Shown piece after piece: positions 19,068 through 27,592 of a stretch of 64,000 bases of DNA (position 1 is its first letter; each line of letters begins with the position of its first letter). Source of the DNA: Streptomyces zagrosensis (lineage in GTDB: Bacteria; Actinomycetota; Actinomycetes; Streptomycetales; Streptomycetaceae); contig NZ_JACHJL010000001.1 in the NCBI RefSeq assembly GCF_014203645.1, positions 682,001-746,000 of the forward strand, read 5' to 3'. A program made the translations under genes and the position numbers. A model generated the notes under the pieces. It ran no database searches and was not told the origin of the DNA. It saw nothing but the letters and a program-made list of their open reading frames with translations.

Positions 19068-19439
19068 GTGACCAGGCAGCACACGCCCGAGACGCATGTG
19101 ATCGACTACCGCGCGGCGGAGCAGTTGCTCGCAGCGCGTGACCCGCGCGGCGCCGTCAAACTGCTGGATTCCGTCATATCCGCGCACCCGGACAACACCG
19201 CTGTTCGCCTGCTGCGTGCCCGTGCGTTCTTCTTGGGCGCCCAGCTTCGCGCCGCGGAACTGGAGTTTCAACTCGTCCTGGAGCGCGAGCCCGACAACGC
19301 CTTCGCTCACTTTGCGTTGGGACGCACCCTGGAGCGCGCCAGCCGTCCCGACGAGGCCAAGCGCCACTTCCGGCTGGCCGCGGCCCTCGACCCCCGCCCG
19401 GACTTCATGGCAGCGGCCCGGTTCGGCGACGAAGGCTAG
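19068..19439 (+). CDS. Small TPR-repeat protein
   Basis: The 123-residue protein is built of tetratricopeptide-like helix pairs, a protein-binding scaffold. Typical TPR positions occur in DPRGAVKLLDSVISAHPDN, AELEFQLVLEREPDNAFAHF and RPDEAKRHFRLAAALDPR, about three repeats. I chose GTG 19068 because GGAGAGGAG lies just upstream; the open frame continues further upstream without a recognisable protein. The partner is unknown. Confidence 0.85.
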   Translation: MTRQHTPETHVIDYRAAEQLLAARDPRGAVKLLDSVISAHPDNTAVRLLRARAFFLGAQLRAAELEFQLVLEREPDNAFAHFALGRTLERASRPDEAKRHFRLAAALDPRPDFMAAARFGDEG

Positions 19440-19596
19440 GACCACGGAGCGCAACCGCGTTGCGTGGCCGATGGGCTTTCCGCGGGACGCCGCGGCCCCG
19501 GGTGGTCAGGTGCGGAGTTCCGGTGGCGATGCCTCCAGCGGAACCCGTAGGTCACCGCGTAGCGCTGGGCTCAGCACATGCGCTCAGCTGGGGACC

Positions 19597-19929
19597 TTAG
19601 GGCGCTCTCGAACGGCGGCGGTCCTGGCGACCGCCGCCGTTCCCGTGCACGGGTGCGGGCCCGGAGGCATCGCCGTTGCTGGGCTCGTATGGAGGCACCT
19701 CTCTACCGGGCTGGTAGTGGGCTCCCTGGCGTAGCCGCCGTATGACGAACACCAGGTCGGTGGCTGTCACCACGACGATCACCGCACAGGCCGCTGCCCA
19801 GCCGGGTCTGCTGACAACGGCAAAGGCCACCGCGCCCGCGATAGACCAGGCCAGGCCCCACAGGGCCAGGCCCAGGCGCAACCGCAGTGGGCTGCGCGCG
19901 TGCAGTGGCTCATCTCCGGTACGTAGCAT
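19597..19929 (-). CDS. DUF6343 family small membrane protein
   Basis: The 110-residue protein resembles the DUF6343 proteins of Streptomyces. It has two membrane segments, LRLGLALWGLAWSIAGAVAF (about 18-37) and WAAACAVIVVVTATDLVFVI (about 44-63). A short Arg-rich loop then leads to a hydrophilic tail. I chose ATG 19929 because GGGAG lies about nine bases upstream. A strong hairpin overlaps the last codons, so the Gly/Arg/Asp-rich tail is partly dictated by the terminator. The function is unknown. Confidence 0.75.
   Translation of the reverse strand: MLRTGDEPLHARSPLRLRLGLALWGLAWSIAGAVAFAVVSRPGWAAACAVIVVVTATDLVFVIRRLRQGAHYQPGREVPPYEPSNGDASGPAPVHGNGGGRQDRRRSRAP
19610..19642 (-). terminator. Hairpin overlapping end of DUF6343 gene
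   Basis: GAACGGCGGCGGTC (19610-19623) and its exact complement (19629-19642) form a 14-bp stem with a 5-base loop. It lies inside the final codons of the minus-strand gene, so the terminator and the coding sequence share bases. Confidence 0.65.
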
Positions 19930-20285
19930 CGCAACGCATCTCCCAGTTCCAACGTACTCCTGCATCTAGGTGAGCCCGCCTCGCGGCCCGCGCGGAAATG
20001 CCGCTCGACAGCGGTGGTTTTCTGCCCGCCTGCCCGCATACCCGGGGCGAGCGAGTGGCGCGCGGTGCGGGCAGCGGCCATGCCAGGGTGACCGTCTTCG
20101 GTGGCGGGCCTGCCGCGCTGCTGGTGCGGCGGCCGGTGACCACACGAGCGGACTCGGCGCGGTGGTCATAGAGCGGACTCGGCGCACAAGGGTGCCTCGT
20201 TGGCCGTGCGCCGCACCATACTGTCCGCTGTCGGCGCCACCTCGGTGGCGAACCTCCACCAGTTCAGCGCGGCCGAAGATCGTCC

Positions 20286-20320
20286 CTGCTCGCCCGACCT
20301 GGCCTGCTCGCCCGACCTGG
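20286..20320. repeat. Short direct repeats before S1-like gene
   Basis: CTGCTCGCCCGACCTGG is present twice (20286-20302 and 20304-20320). Just upstream, GAGCGGACTCGGCGC is also duplicated (near 20148 and 20169). They occupy part of the 399-base gap (19930-20328) between the DUF6343 gene and the divergent S1-like gene. No other gene or clear promoter is seen. Confidence 0.7.
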
Positions 20321-20328
20321 GAGGAACC

Positions 20329-21021
20329 ATGAGACGTTGCCGCTTCACCGCTCGTACCTTGCGCCAGATGTGGGCCGGTGTGCTGCCCACGGTGTTCGCC
20401 ATACTCATCGCCGGAGCCCAGCCGTCCGCCGCATCCGCTGGTCAGCAGACGGTCGTCATGGGCGGTGATGTGGTCTACAGCGTCGGCGGCCCCTGCACCG
20501 TGGGCTTCAACGCCGAAAAGGGCGGCGACGCCTACGGCATCATGCCGGGGCACTGCTCACAGGCGGGCACCACCTGGTATGCGGATCAGGCGAGGAAGAT
20601 CCCCATCGGCACGACCGCGGGAGCCAGCTTTCCCAGCGCCGACTACGGCGTGATCCGCTACACCAACACGGCCGTGTCCTATCCCGGTGAGGTCAGGCTC
20701 GGCACCGGTGGCACGATCGACATCACCGGCGCCGCAAGCCCGCGGGTCGGACAGCCGCTGTGCCATCTCGGCTGGGTGACCGGCTACCACTGCGGCACCG
20801 TTCGCGCCGTGAACGTCTCGGTGGCCTTCCCCGGCGGCACGGTCTTCGGGCTGTTCACCTCCAGCGCGTGTGCGGAGCCGAGGGACGCCGGTGGTCCCGC
20901 GTTCTCCGGGGGAACCGCGCTCGGGTTCATCGTTGCGGCACAGGGCTGCGCGAGTGGCGGCACCACGTACTACCAGCCGATCGTGCCGGTGCTGGCCGCA
21001 TACGGGCTGACGCTGCGCTGA
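20329..21021 (+). CDS. Secreted S1-protease homologue, catalytic Ser lost
   Basis: The 230-residue protein is a chymotrypsin-fold S1 family member of the Streptomyces griseus protease type. A signal peptide (about residues 1-37, ending PSAASA) leads to the fold almost directly, without the usual propeptide. His75 (PGHC) and Asp105 (ADYG) of the triad are present, and the paired cysteines 56/76 and 145/155 match the known disulfides. The active-site motif reads CAEPRDAGGP instead of CAEPGDSGGP: residue 187 is Ala (codon GCC) in place of the nucleophilic Ser. It should not cleave peptide bonds by the usual mechanism and may be a binding protein or decoy. ATG 20329 follows GGGAGGAACC. Confidence 0.85.
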   Translation: MRRCRFTARTLRQMWAGVLPTVFAILIAGAQPSAASAGQQTVVMGGDVVYSVGGPCTVGFNAEKGGDAYGIMPGHCSQAGTTWYADQARKIPIGTTAGASFPSADYGVIRYTNTAVSYPGEVRLGTGGTIDITGAASPRVGQPLCHLGWVTGYHCGTVRAVNVSVAFPGGTVFGLFTSSACAEPRDAGGPAFSGGTALGFIVAAQGCASGGTTYYQPIVPVLAAYGLTLR

Positions 21022-21139
21022 GCCTGCGGTGGGCATGATCGGCCTCTCCGTTCTCGTCGTCTTGCCGTGCTCTGGCACGCTGCACCGTGTGCCCGCGCCC
21101 GCGGCCATCGGCCGGTGGCGCGCGAGCTAGCGTGTTCGC

Positions 21140-21601
21140 ATGACGTCAGCGATCAACGACCCGCAGGACGCCCCTGTGGTCCCGGGCCGCAGCGGTCCTT
21201 CAGCCACCGCACAGGCCCATCCTCGGCAGGTCGGCCCCGTGCGGACCGAGTACGCGCCCGACCCGGACGGAGAGCCCGACCCCGGCGAGATCGTCTGGAC
21301 CTGGGTGCCCTATGAGGAGAACGATGGCCGGGGCAAGGACCGGCCGGTGTTGGTCGTCGCGCGGCAGGCGGCCGGGACCCTGCTTGCGGTGCAACTGACG
21401 AGCAAGCGGCACGACGCGGACCGAGAGTGGGTGCCCATCGGGTCGGGCCCATGGGACGCCGCTGGGCGGGAGTCGTGGGTGGACCTGGATCGGGTGCTGC
21501 GCGTGCACCCTCGCGGCATGCGCCGGGAGGCGTGCGCGCTCGATCGCCCGTGCTTCGATCGTGTCGTGGCCCGGCTGCGGCAGCGATACGGCTGGACCTG
21601 A
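21140..21601 (+). CDS. PemK/MazF-like toxin-family protein
   Basis: The 153-residue protein has a PemK/MazF-type fold over about residues 45-153. PGEIVWTWVPYEENDGRGKDRP resembles the family start (GEIWWVDFDP...GSEQGGRRP). The later strands DRPVLVVAR and LLAVQLTSKR, followed by the basic end, also fit. MazF toxins are mRNA endonucleases normally paired with a small antitoxin gene immediately upstream. None is visible here, and the 118-base gap before the gene is too short for one. The first 45 residues are disordered. The start lacks a clear ribosome binding site, so the N-terminus is uncertain. It may be a domesticated or orphan member. Confidence 0.7.
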   Translation: MTSAINDPQDAPVVPGRSGPSATAQAHPRQVGPVRTEYAPDPDGEPDPGEIVWTWVPYEENDGRGKDRPVLVVARQAAGTLLAVQLTSKRHDADREWVPIGSGPWDAAGRESWVDLDRVLRVHPRGMRREACALDRPCFDRVVARLRQRYGWT

Positions 21602-21847
21602 CGGCCCGGGCGGCAGCGTCGCCGCACGCGATGGCGGACGTCGCTGCAGCCCAGCAGTACCGTGCGAGCGCAAGAGGCGCATGGGCGTAGGCAAGGGACC
21701 GCCCTGGCTCGGTTCCGCAGCGTAGGGATGGCTGCCGCCAGGACGTCTGCTCGGTCGGTGTTGCCTCGGTGCTGCGTCGGTGCTGCGTCGGCGCTCGGGA
21801 ACGGGGGCCTCGATGAGGGTGTCGAACCCGCGGGGCATGATGGGGGA

Positions 21848-22492
21848 GTGCGGCTCGAAGCGATCTCCTGGGAACGGCTGACCGATGCGCTTGCCGACCG
21901 CGTGACGCGTACGCGGGCTGCGGACGACGGCACCTGGCTGCGGGTGGGGATCGACGGCGCGCCGGCCGCCCAGGCCGGACAACTCGCGGAGCGGCTCGCC
22001 GATGGCCTGCGCCTGCGTGGGCGGTCGGTGCTGGTGGTGAGCACGGAAGGATTCCTGCGCCCCGCGTCGCTGCGCTACGAGTACGGCCGGCAGGACGTCG
22101 AGGCGTACTACGACGGATGGACCGATACGGGCGCCCTGTGGCGTGAGGTGTTCAACCCTCTCGACCCCGGCGGCGGCGGGCACGTACTGCCTGACCTCTG
22201 GGACCCCGCCACCGACCGTGCGACACGATCGCCCTATGTGCGGCTGCCGCCCGGCGGCGTGCTGGTGCTGCACGGGCCGTTGCTGCTTGGCCATGGGTTT
22301 CCCTTCGATGTCTGCGTCCATCTGCGGCTGTCACCAGCTGCCCTCGCACGGCGTGCGCAGGAAAGCGAGCGGTGGACACTGCCCGCCTTCGCCCGGTACG
22401 AGGCAGAGGTGCACCCCGCCGACCATGCGGACGTTGTCGTGCGCGTGGACGACCTTCGCCACCCGGCGTGGAACGGCGCCGACAGTGCGTGA
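21848..22492 (+). CDS. Uridine-kinase-like protein without P-loop lysine
   Basis: The 214-residue protein matches Streptomyces proteins annotated as uridine kinase. The segments FLRPASLRYEYGRQD, AYYDGWTDTGALWREVFNPL, LPDLWDPATDRATRSPYV and GGVLVLHGPLLLGH are those of the nucleoside/pantothenate-kinase-like fold. Where a Walker A motif should lie (about residues 32-48) the sequence is LRVGIDGAPAAQAGQLAERL, with no Gly-Lys-Ser/Thr. ATP binding of the usual kind is therefore doubtful. The GTG at 21848 has a G-run immediately before it rather than a spaced ribosome binding site, so the start may lie upstream, for example at the ATG 21728. Confidence 0.7.
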   Translation: MRLEAISWERLTDALADRVTRTRAADDGTWLRVGIDGAPAAQAGQLAERLADGLRLRGRSVLVVSTEGFLRPASLRYEYGRQDVEAYYDGWTDTGALWREVFNPLDPGGGGHVLPDLWDPATDRATRSPYVRLPPGGVLVLHGPLLLGHGFPFDVCVHLRLSPAALARRAQESERWTLPAFARYEAEVHPADHADVVVRVDDLRHPAWNGADSA

Positions 22493-22510
22493 TCAGGCTT
22501 GCGTGGCAGA

Positions 22511-22536
22511 CGGGCGCGCGGAGCGATAAGCGCCCG
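22511..22536. terminator. Hairpin between convergent genes
   Basis: CGGGCGC (22511-22517) pairs with GCGCCCG (22530-22536) across a 12-base loop. It lies in the 74-base gap between the convergent uridine-kinase-like and methyltransferase genes and could serve both. Confidence 0.45.
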
Positions 22537-22566
22537 CCTCGCGGAGCCGGAAGAACGAGAAGCGAC

Positions 22567-23268
22567 CTAGAACAACGGCTGCGGCAAAACGCCCTCCAGC
22601 GCGAGCAGACTGCGCTTGGTCTCCAATCCGCCCCCGAAGCCGCCTATCCCTCCGTCGCTCTCGACGACGCGATGGCAGGGGACAACGACCGGAAGGGGAT
22701 TCGCCCCCATGGCCACGCCGACTGCGCGAGCAGCCCCCGGCTCACCCACGCGGATCGCGAGGTCCTGATAGCCGACGACGGCGCCATAGGAAACGTGGGC
22801 CACCAGTTCCCGCAGTACCTGGCGGTTGAAGCCAGATGTCAGGCACCAGTCCAGCGGCAGGGTGAAGTCGCGCAACTCACCGGCGAAATACGCGTCGAGC
22901 TGACGGACCGCCTCCGCGATCACCGGGTGGTCGCAGGAGGGAGATCCGGCGGCCCCAAGACGGCGGCCCAGACCGTCGAGGGAATTGGCAACCCTCTTCT
23001 CGTCGGCGTGAAAGACGACTTGGACCAACCCCTGGTCCGTCGCGACGAGAAGGAGGGGACCTATGGTCGAGTCGGTCACCTGCCATGCCCAGGACCGACT
23101 GGCAAGCTGGACTGCTGGCCTTTCCCGGTGCGCCGAGCCCCGCCGCTGGCCCCGCTCATGCGCCGAGCTCTGCTCACGCGTCGGGCGCTGCTCCCCCGCG
23201 TACGCCCCCTGATCCACCTGCTCTGAGATGTTCACGCCTTCAGCGTAGAACCACCCTCTGACAATCAT
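22567..23268 (-). CDS. ogt: Methylated-DNA-protein-cysteine methyltransferase
   Basis: The 233-residue protein repairs O6-alkylguanine by transferring the alkyl group to its own cysteine. The active site is VVVPCHRVVESDGGIGGFGG, preceded by VSYGAVVGYQDLAIRVG and ARAVGVAMGANPLP, the DNA-binding helix-turn-helix region. An N-terminal Ogt/Ada-type subdomain precedes it. The first 50 or so residues are hydrophilic and outside the fold, so the start (ATG 23268, with AGG close upstream) is uncertain; GTG 23235 is an alternative. With uvrABC and polA it adds direct reversal to the DNA repair functions of the window. Confidence 0.88.
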   Translation of the reverse strand: MIVRGWFYAEGVNISEQVDQGAYAGEQRPTREQSSAHERGQRRGSAHRERPAVQLASRSWAWQVTDSTIGPLLLVATDQGLVQVVFHADEKRVANSLDGLGRRLGAAGSPSCDHPVIAEAVRQLDAYFAGELRDFTLPLDWCLTSGFNRQVLRELVAHVSYGAVVGYQDLAIRVGEPGAARAVGVAMGANPLPVVVPCHRVVESDGGIGGFGGGLETKRSLLALEGVLPQPLF

Positions 23269-23412
23269 CGCTGACCTGCGTGAACGCGGGCCGTACGGTG
23301 GCGAGGGGCGGGAGGGCGCCCGGCGGTGGCGGACGCGGAGACCAGGGCAGAGGGCCGGCTGTGCGGCAGGCGTCCAACAGCATGAATACCCGCTGGATGC
23401 CTGCCACACGGG

Positions 23413-23437
23413 GCATGGGGCCGTACGGGCCCCATGC
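23413..23437 (-). terminator. Terminator of glycerophosphodiesterase gene
   Basis: GCATGGGGCC (23413-23422) and its exact complement (23428-23437) form a 10-bp stem with loop GTACG, about 100 bases past the minus-strand stop at 23535. Confidence 0.6.
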
Positions 23438-23534
23438 TGTGGCGCCGTGGTGCGGGGCGCGAGACTTGAGGCCCGAACCGGCGTCGCAGGCGCCACCCCA
23501 CGCCGGGCGGGCTGGCCGCGTACGGCGAGTGGTG

Positions 23535-24458
23535 TTACGCCACCGCAGCCGCTGTCCGAGCCGCGTCGCCGTCGTCGGACTTCGTTGCAGGCTCCACCGC
23601 GTCGCGCACGACGTCAGGGGTGTTCGTGATGATGCCGTCCACTCCCATGTCGGCCACCTTGACCGCGTTCGGGGCGTCGTTCACCGTCCAGGTGTAGACC
23701 TCCAACGGCCTGCCGTGCGCGCCCCGTACTGCCTGGATCGCGGCGACGTAGTCGGCGTTGACAGTCTTGTAGCTCGGGTTGATCTGGTCCGAAAACTTCG
23801 CGTACTTCGGCAGGTCGGCCACCGCGGGGGTGCCGAGGAAGCCCGTCTTCACCTCCGGCCGTAGCTCGTGTGTGATCTTGACGGAGTCGGCGCTGAAGCT
23901 CTGGATGATCAGCCGGCGCTTCACATGATGACCGTCGAGCCAGCCCTGGCGGCGCAGCACGTCCAGCGTCTGCCGCTCGATGCCGGGGTAGAGCTCGGGC
24001 GCCTTGATCTCCATCAGCAGGCTCTGCCGGTTGCTGCTGACCTGGTTCATGTACTGCTCCAGCGTCGGCACCCGCTCACCGGCGAACTTGGGGCCGAACC
24101 AGCTTCCCGCATCCAGGCGCTTGATCTCCTTGAGCGTGAAGTCGGCGACGTTCCACGGCGCGCGGTGGGGAAAGACCTGCTCGACGTCGGTGGTCCGGTT
24201 CAGCGTGGTGTCGTGGACGATGACCAGCTTGCCGTCCTTCGTGCGCTGGACATCGTTCTCCACCCAGTCGATGTCCAGCTCGGCCGCTGCGTCGATGGCG
24301 GCGAGCGTGTTTTCCGGGGCGTACGCGGACGCTCCCCGATGGGCGACGGTCACAGGTGCGGGGGAGGGGTCGGCGGCTTGGGCCGACGTTGCGGGGAGGA
24401 AGAGCGCGGACATTCCCAGCAACACGCCGGTGGCTGCGGCGACAGGGCGGATGTGCAT
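23535..24458 (-). CDS. Secreted glycerophosphodiester phosphodiesterase
   Basis: The 307-residue enzyme of the GDPD family hydrolyses glycerophosphodiesters to glycerol-3-phosphate and an alcohol. A signal peptide (about residues 1-28, ending SAQA) directs it out of the cell. The catalytic motifs are clear: VAHRGASAYAPENT, ENDVQRTKDGKLVIVHD with the metal and catalytic His, and LLMEIKAPE. The C-terminal YTWTVND and GVDGIITNTPDVV complete the TIM barrel. ATG 24458 is supported by GAGGAG; the frame is open upstream but without a family match. The enzyme probably salvages phospholipid head groups; whether it is phosphate regulated cannot be seen. Confidence 0.92.
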   Translation of the reverse strand: MHIRPVAAATGVLLGMSALFLPATSAQAADPSPAPVTVAHRGASAYAPENTLAAIDAAAELDIDWVENDVQRTKDGKLVIVHDTTLNRTTDVEQVFPHRAPWNVADFTLKEIKRLDAGSWFGPKFAGERVPTLEQYMNQVSSNRQSLLMEIKAPELYPGIERQTLDVLRRQGWLDGHHVKRRLIIQSFSADSVKITHELRPEVKTGFLGTPAVADLPKYAKFSDQINPSYKTVNADYVAAIQAVRGAHGRPLEVYTWTVNDAPNAVKVADMGVDGIITNTPDVVRDAVEPATKSDDGDAARTAAAVA

Positions 24459-24714
24459 ACGGGCTCCTCGCGTCAAGAGACTCAGGGATGGACACGACGG
24501 GCAGAGAGTCCCAGTCATTCCGTACCGGAAGACAGGTGTGGGATGGACAGAAATTGAACGAGAGGCGTTCCGCGCTGTTCTTCGAGGCTCCGCTTCCGGA
24601 TGAGCTTCGAGTAGTCGTCCTACGGCTGGGGGCGATTGCGGGGGATGTGCGGGGGCGACGGCGCGCTCCGGTTACACCGCAGTGCGGAGTTGGCCGCCTC
24701 CCACGCGAACGATA

Positions 24715-24784
24715 CGAGCGGTGCCGCTCACGCGCGCGCCGTGCGGGATGCGAGCGGTGCCGCTACACGCGCGCCGTGCGGGAT
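24715..24784. repeat. 35-bp tandem duplication
   Basis: Two adjacent copies (24715-24749 and 24751-24784) share CGAGCGGTGCCGCT followed by CGCGCGCCGTGCGGGAT, differing by a few bases. They lie in the 441-base gap between the glycerophosphodiesterase gene and the DUF4177 gene, where I see no gene. Confidence 0.8.
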
Positions 24785-24899
24785 CAGCATCGGACCGAAT
24801 GACAGTCGGGTCAGCAACCGGGCGCTGGCACCCGATGGCACAGCGGCGTACACGCTTGCGACCTGCCCGCCAGGGCTCGGGCCGACCGTGGGTGGTGGG

Positions 24900-25100
24900 T
24901 CAGCGGCGCGGGCGCTCGAAGGTGACCAGCAGCCCTTCCACGCCGCCGGGGCCCACGCGCCCCTTCACATCGGCGGCGGTTATGGCCTTGACCTGCCAGC
25001 CCTCGGCCGCGTACTTGTTCAGCACATCTTCGACCTTGTCCGGCGACATCTTTCCGCCGATCAGCTTTTCGCGAATTTGGATCACCTTGTATTCGTACAT
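24900..25100 (-). CDS. DUF4177 small protein
   Basis: The 66-residue protein fits the DUF4177 family. The conserved ends are MYEYKVIQIREKLIGG, then LNKYAAEGWQVKAIT and LLVTFERPRR, a compact alpha-beta unit. AAAGG lies about nine bases before the ATG. It is divergent from uvrB, with 189 bases between them. The function is unknown. Confidence 0.8.
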   Translation of the reverse strand: MYEYKVIQIREKLIGGKMSPDKVEDVLNKYAAEGWQVKAITAADVKGRVGPGGVEGLLVTFERPRR

Positions 25101-25289
25101 GGCCGATGACCTTTCGTTGCGCCCGTGCAGCGTATGGGTGGACTGAGACGATGGATCTGTTCGTATGGGAGCGTATGGTTTCGAAGCGTGATCGATCGGT
25201 AGCGTTTCGCTGTCAATCTTGGATCGGTGGGGGTCAGGCTACGGGTCGAGCGGCCGGCCGTTGTCAGTGGCGAGTCGTACGGTGGTTCC

Positions 25290-27419
25290 ATGCGGCCCGT
25301 ATCTCACATCCAACGCACTGTGGCGCCTTTCGAGGTCGTCAGCCCCTACCAGCCGAGCGGTGACCAGCCAGCGGCGATCATCGAGCTCGAACGGCGCGTC
25401 CGAGCAGGTGAGGAGCACGTCGTCCTGCTCGGTGCGACCGGTACGGGCAAGTCCGCCACCACCGCGTGGATGATCGAGAAGTTGCAGCGGCCGACTTTGG
25501 TCATGGCGCCGAACAAGACCCTGGCGGCCCAGCTCGCCAACGAGTTCCGCGAACTGCTGCCGAACAATGCCGTCGAGTATTTCGTCTCGTACTACGACTA
25601 CTTCCAGCCCGAGGCGTACGTGCCGCAGTCGGACACGTACATCGAAAAGGACTCCTCGATCAACGAGGAGGTTGAGCGGCTGCGCCACTCGGCAACCAAC
25701 TCGCTGCTCACCCGGCGGGACGTGGTGGTCGTCGCCTCCGTTTCCTGCATCTATGGCCTGGGCACGCCGCAGGAATACGTCGATCGCATGGTGCACCTCA
25801 AGCTCGGCGACGAAATCGATCGTGACCAGCTTCTGCGGCGCTTCGTGGACATCCAGTACACGCGCAACGACGTGGCGTTCACACGCGGCACCTTCCGGGT
25901 GCGGGGTGACACCATCGAGATCTTCCCGGTCTACGAGGAGCTCGCCGTCCGGATCGAGATGTTCGGCGACGAGGTCGAGGCGCTGTCCACGCTGCACCCG
26001 CTGACCGGTGAGGTGATCTCCGACGACCAGGAGCTGTACGTCTTCCCCGCCAGCCACTATGTGGCAGGTCCCGAGCGCATGGAGAAGGCCGTCGCCCGCA
26101 TCGAGGCGGAGCTCACCGACACGTTGGCCCGGATGGAGACGCAGGGCAAGCTGCTGGAGGCCCAGCGGCTGCGGATGCGCACCACCTATGACATCGAGAT
26201 GATGCGGCAGATCGGCACCTGCTCGGGCATCGAGAACTACTCGCTGCACATCGACGGTCGTGACCCCGGCACCGCCCCGCACACGCTCCTTGACTACTTC
26301 CCGGAGGACTTCCTCCTGGTCATCGACGAGTCGCATGTCACCGTTCCGCAGATCGGCGCCATGTACGAGGGCGACGCGTCCCGCAAGCGCACTCTGGTCG
26401 AGCACGGTTTCCGGCTGCCGTCCGCGATGGACAACCGCCCACTGAAGTGGGAGGAGTTCCAACAGCGCATCGGACAGACCGTCTACCTCTCCGCGACCCC
26501 CGGAAAATACGAACTCGCGCGCGGCGACGGCTATGTGGAGCAGATCATCCGGCCCACCGGCTTGGTGGACCCCGAGGTCATCGTCAAGCCCACCGATGGG
26601 CAGATCGACGACCTGATCCACGAAATCCGCACCCGCACTGAGAAGGACGAGCGCGTCCTGGTCACCACGCTCACCAAGAAGATGTCCGAGGACCTCACCG
26701 ACTACATGGTCGAGCTGGGCATCCAAGTCCGATACCTGCACAGCGACGTCGATACGCTGCGGCGCGTCGAACTGCTGCGTGAGCTGCGCGCCGGTGAGTA
26801 CGACGTGCTGGTCGGCATCAACCTCCTCCGCGAGGGGCTCGACCTGCCGGAGGTGTCGCTGGTGGCCATCCTCGACGCCGACAAGGAGGGCTTCCTCCGC
26901 TCCGGGACGTCGCTGATCCAGACCATCGGCCGCGCGGCGCGCAACGTATCGGGCCAGGTACACATGTACGCCGACAGGATCACACCAGCGATGGCGACGG
27001 CGATCGACGAGACGAACCGACGCCGGGAAAAGCAGGTTGCCTACAACACCGAGCGCGGCATCGACCCCCAGCCGCTTCGTAAGAAGATCAACGACATCGT
27101 TGCGACCATCGCCCGCGAGGAAGTCGATACCCAGCAACTGCTCGGCAGCGGATACCGGCAAACGGACAAGACCAAGGGCAAGGCCCCGGTGCCCGCGCTG
27201 GCGAAGCAGAAGGGCGGAGGTAAGGGCGCGGTGGGAGCCAAGGACGGAGCGCTCACGGACCGTCCGGCCGCCGAACTCGCCGCTCTGATCGAGGAGATGA
27301 CCGAGCGGATGCGGGGCGCGGCGGCAGACTTGCAGTTCGAGATCGCGGCGCGGTTGCGCGATGAGGTGGGTGAGTTGAAGAAGGAACTGCGGCAGATGCG
27401 CGAAGCGGGACAGTCCTGA
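25290..27419 (+). CDS. uvrB: Excinuclease ABC subunit B
   Basis: The 709-residue UvrB is the damage-verifying helicase of nucleotide excision repair, loaded by UvrA and partnering UvrC. Walker A GATGTGKS is at residues 48-55. The beta-hairpin that locks DNA is [11 protein letters not shown], and helicase motifs include [10 protein letters not shown] and the GRAARN motif near 550. The C-terminal UVR domain ([20 protein letters not shown]) binds UvrC. A Lys/Ala/Gly-rich linker (about 620-665) separates it from the helicase core. ATG 25290 begins at the family N-terminus [14 protein letters not shown]; its ribosome binding site is weak. No SOS box could be recognised upstream. Confidence 0.97.
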   Translation: MRPVSHIQRTVAPFEVVSPYQPSGDQPAAIIELERRVRAGEEHVVLLGATGTGKSATTAWMIEKLQRPTLVMAPNKTLAAQLANEFRELLPNNAVEYFVSYYDYFQPEAYVPQSDTYIEKDSSINEEVERLRHSATNSLLTRRDVVVVASVSCIYGLGTPQEYVDRMVHLKLGDEIDRDQLLRRFVDIQYTRNDVAFTRGTFRVRGDTIEIFPVYEELAVRIEMFGDEVEALSTLHPLTGEVISDDQELYVFPASHYVAGPERMEKAVARIEAELTDTLARMETQGKLLEAQRLRMRTTYDIEMMRQIGTCSGIENYSLHIDGRDPGTAPHTLLDYFPEDFLLVIDESHVTVPQIGAMYEGDASRKRTLVEHGFRLPSAMDNRPLKWEEFQQRIGQTVYLSATPGKYELARGDGYVEQIIRPTGLVDPEVIVKPTDGQIDDLIHEIRTRTEKDERVLVTTLTKKMSEDLTDYMVELGIQVRYLHSDVDTLRRVELLRELRAGEYDVLVGINLLREGLDLPEVSLVAILDADKEGFLRSGTSLIQTIGRAARNVSGQVHMYADRITPAMATAIDETNRRREKQVAYNTERGIDPQPLRKKINDIVATIAREEVDTQQLLGSGYRQTDKTKGKAPVPALAKQKGGGKGAVGAKDGALTDRPAAELAALIEEMTERMRGAAADLQFEIAARLRDEVGELKKELRQMREAGQS

Positions 27420-27592
27420 CGGAAGGGTGGGCCACGCGTTGTTCGGAGTGCTGGGGCCTGGCATGCCGCCTGGTGTGTTGCAAGAGCGACACAAAGCCCG
27501 ATGCGGGTAGCCGCACCGGCGGGGGCAGTGCATAGGGTTTAAGCAGGTCGTACAGACGGGCGACCGGGGAAAATTCGAGAGAGGGACAGCGC

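Noticed and set aside
25101..25289. SOS box before uvrB
   Set aside because: CTGTTCGTATGG contains a GTTCG half-site but no matching CGAAC at the right spacing.
25239..27533. Long minus-strand open frame opposite uvrB (764 codons)
   Set aside because: It is an antisense shadow: low-complexity His/Arg/Leu-rich translation, no family match, fully overlapped by uvrB.
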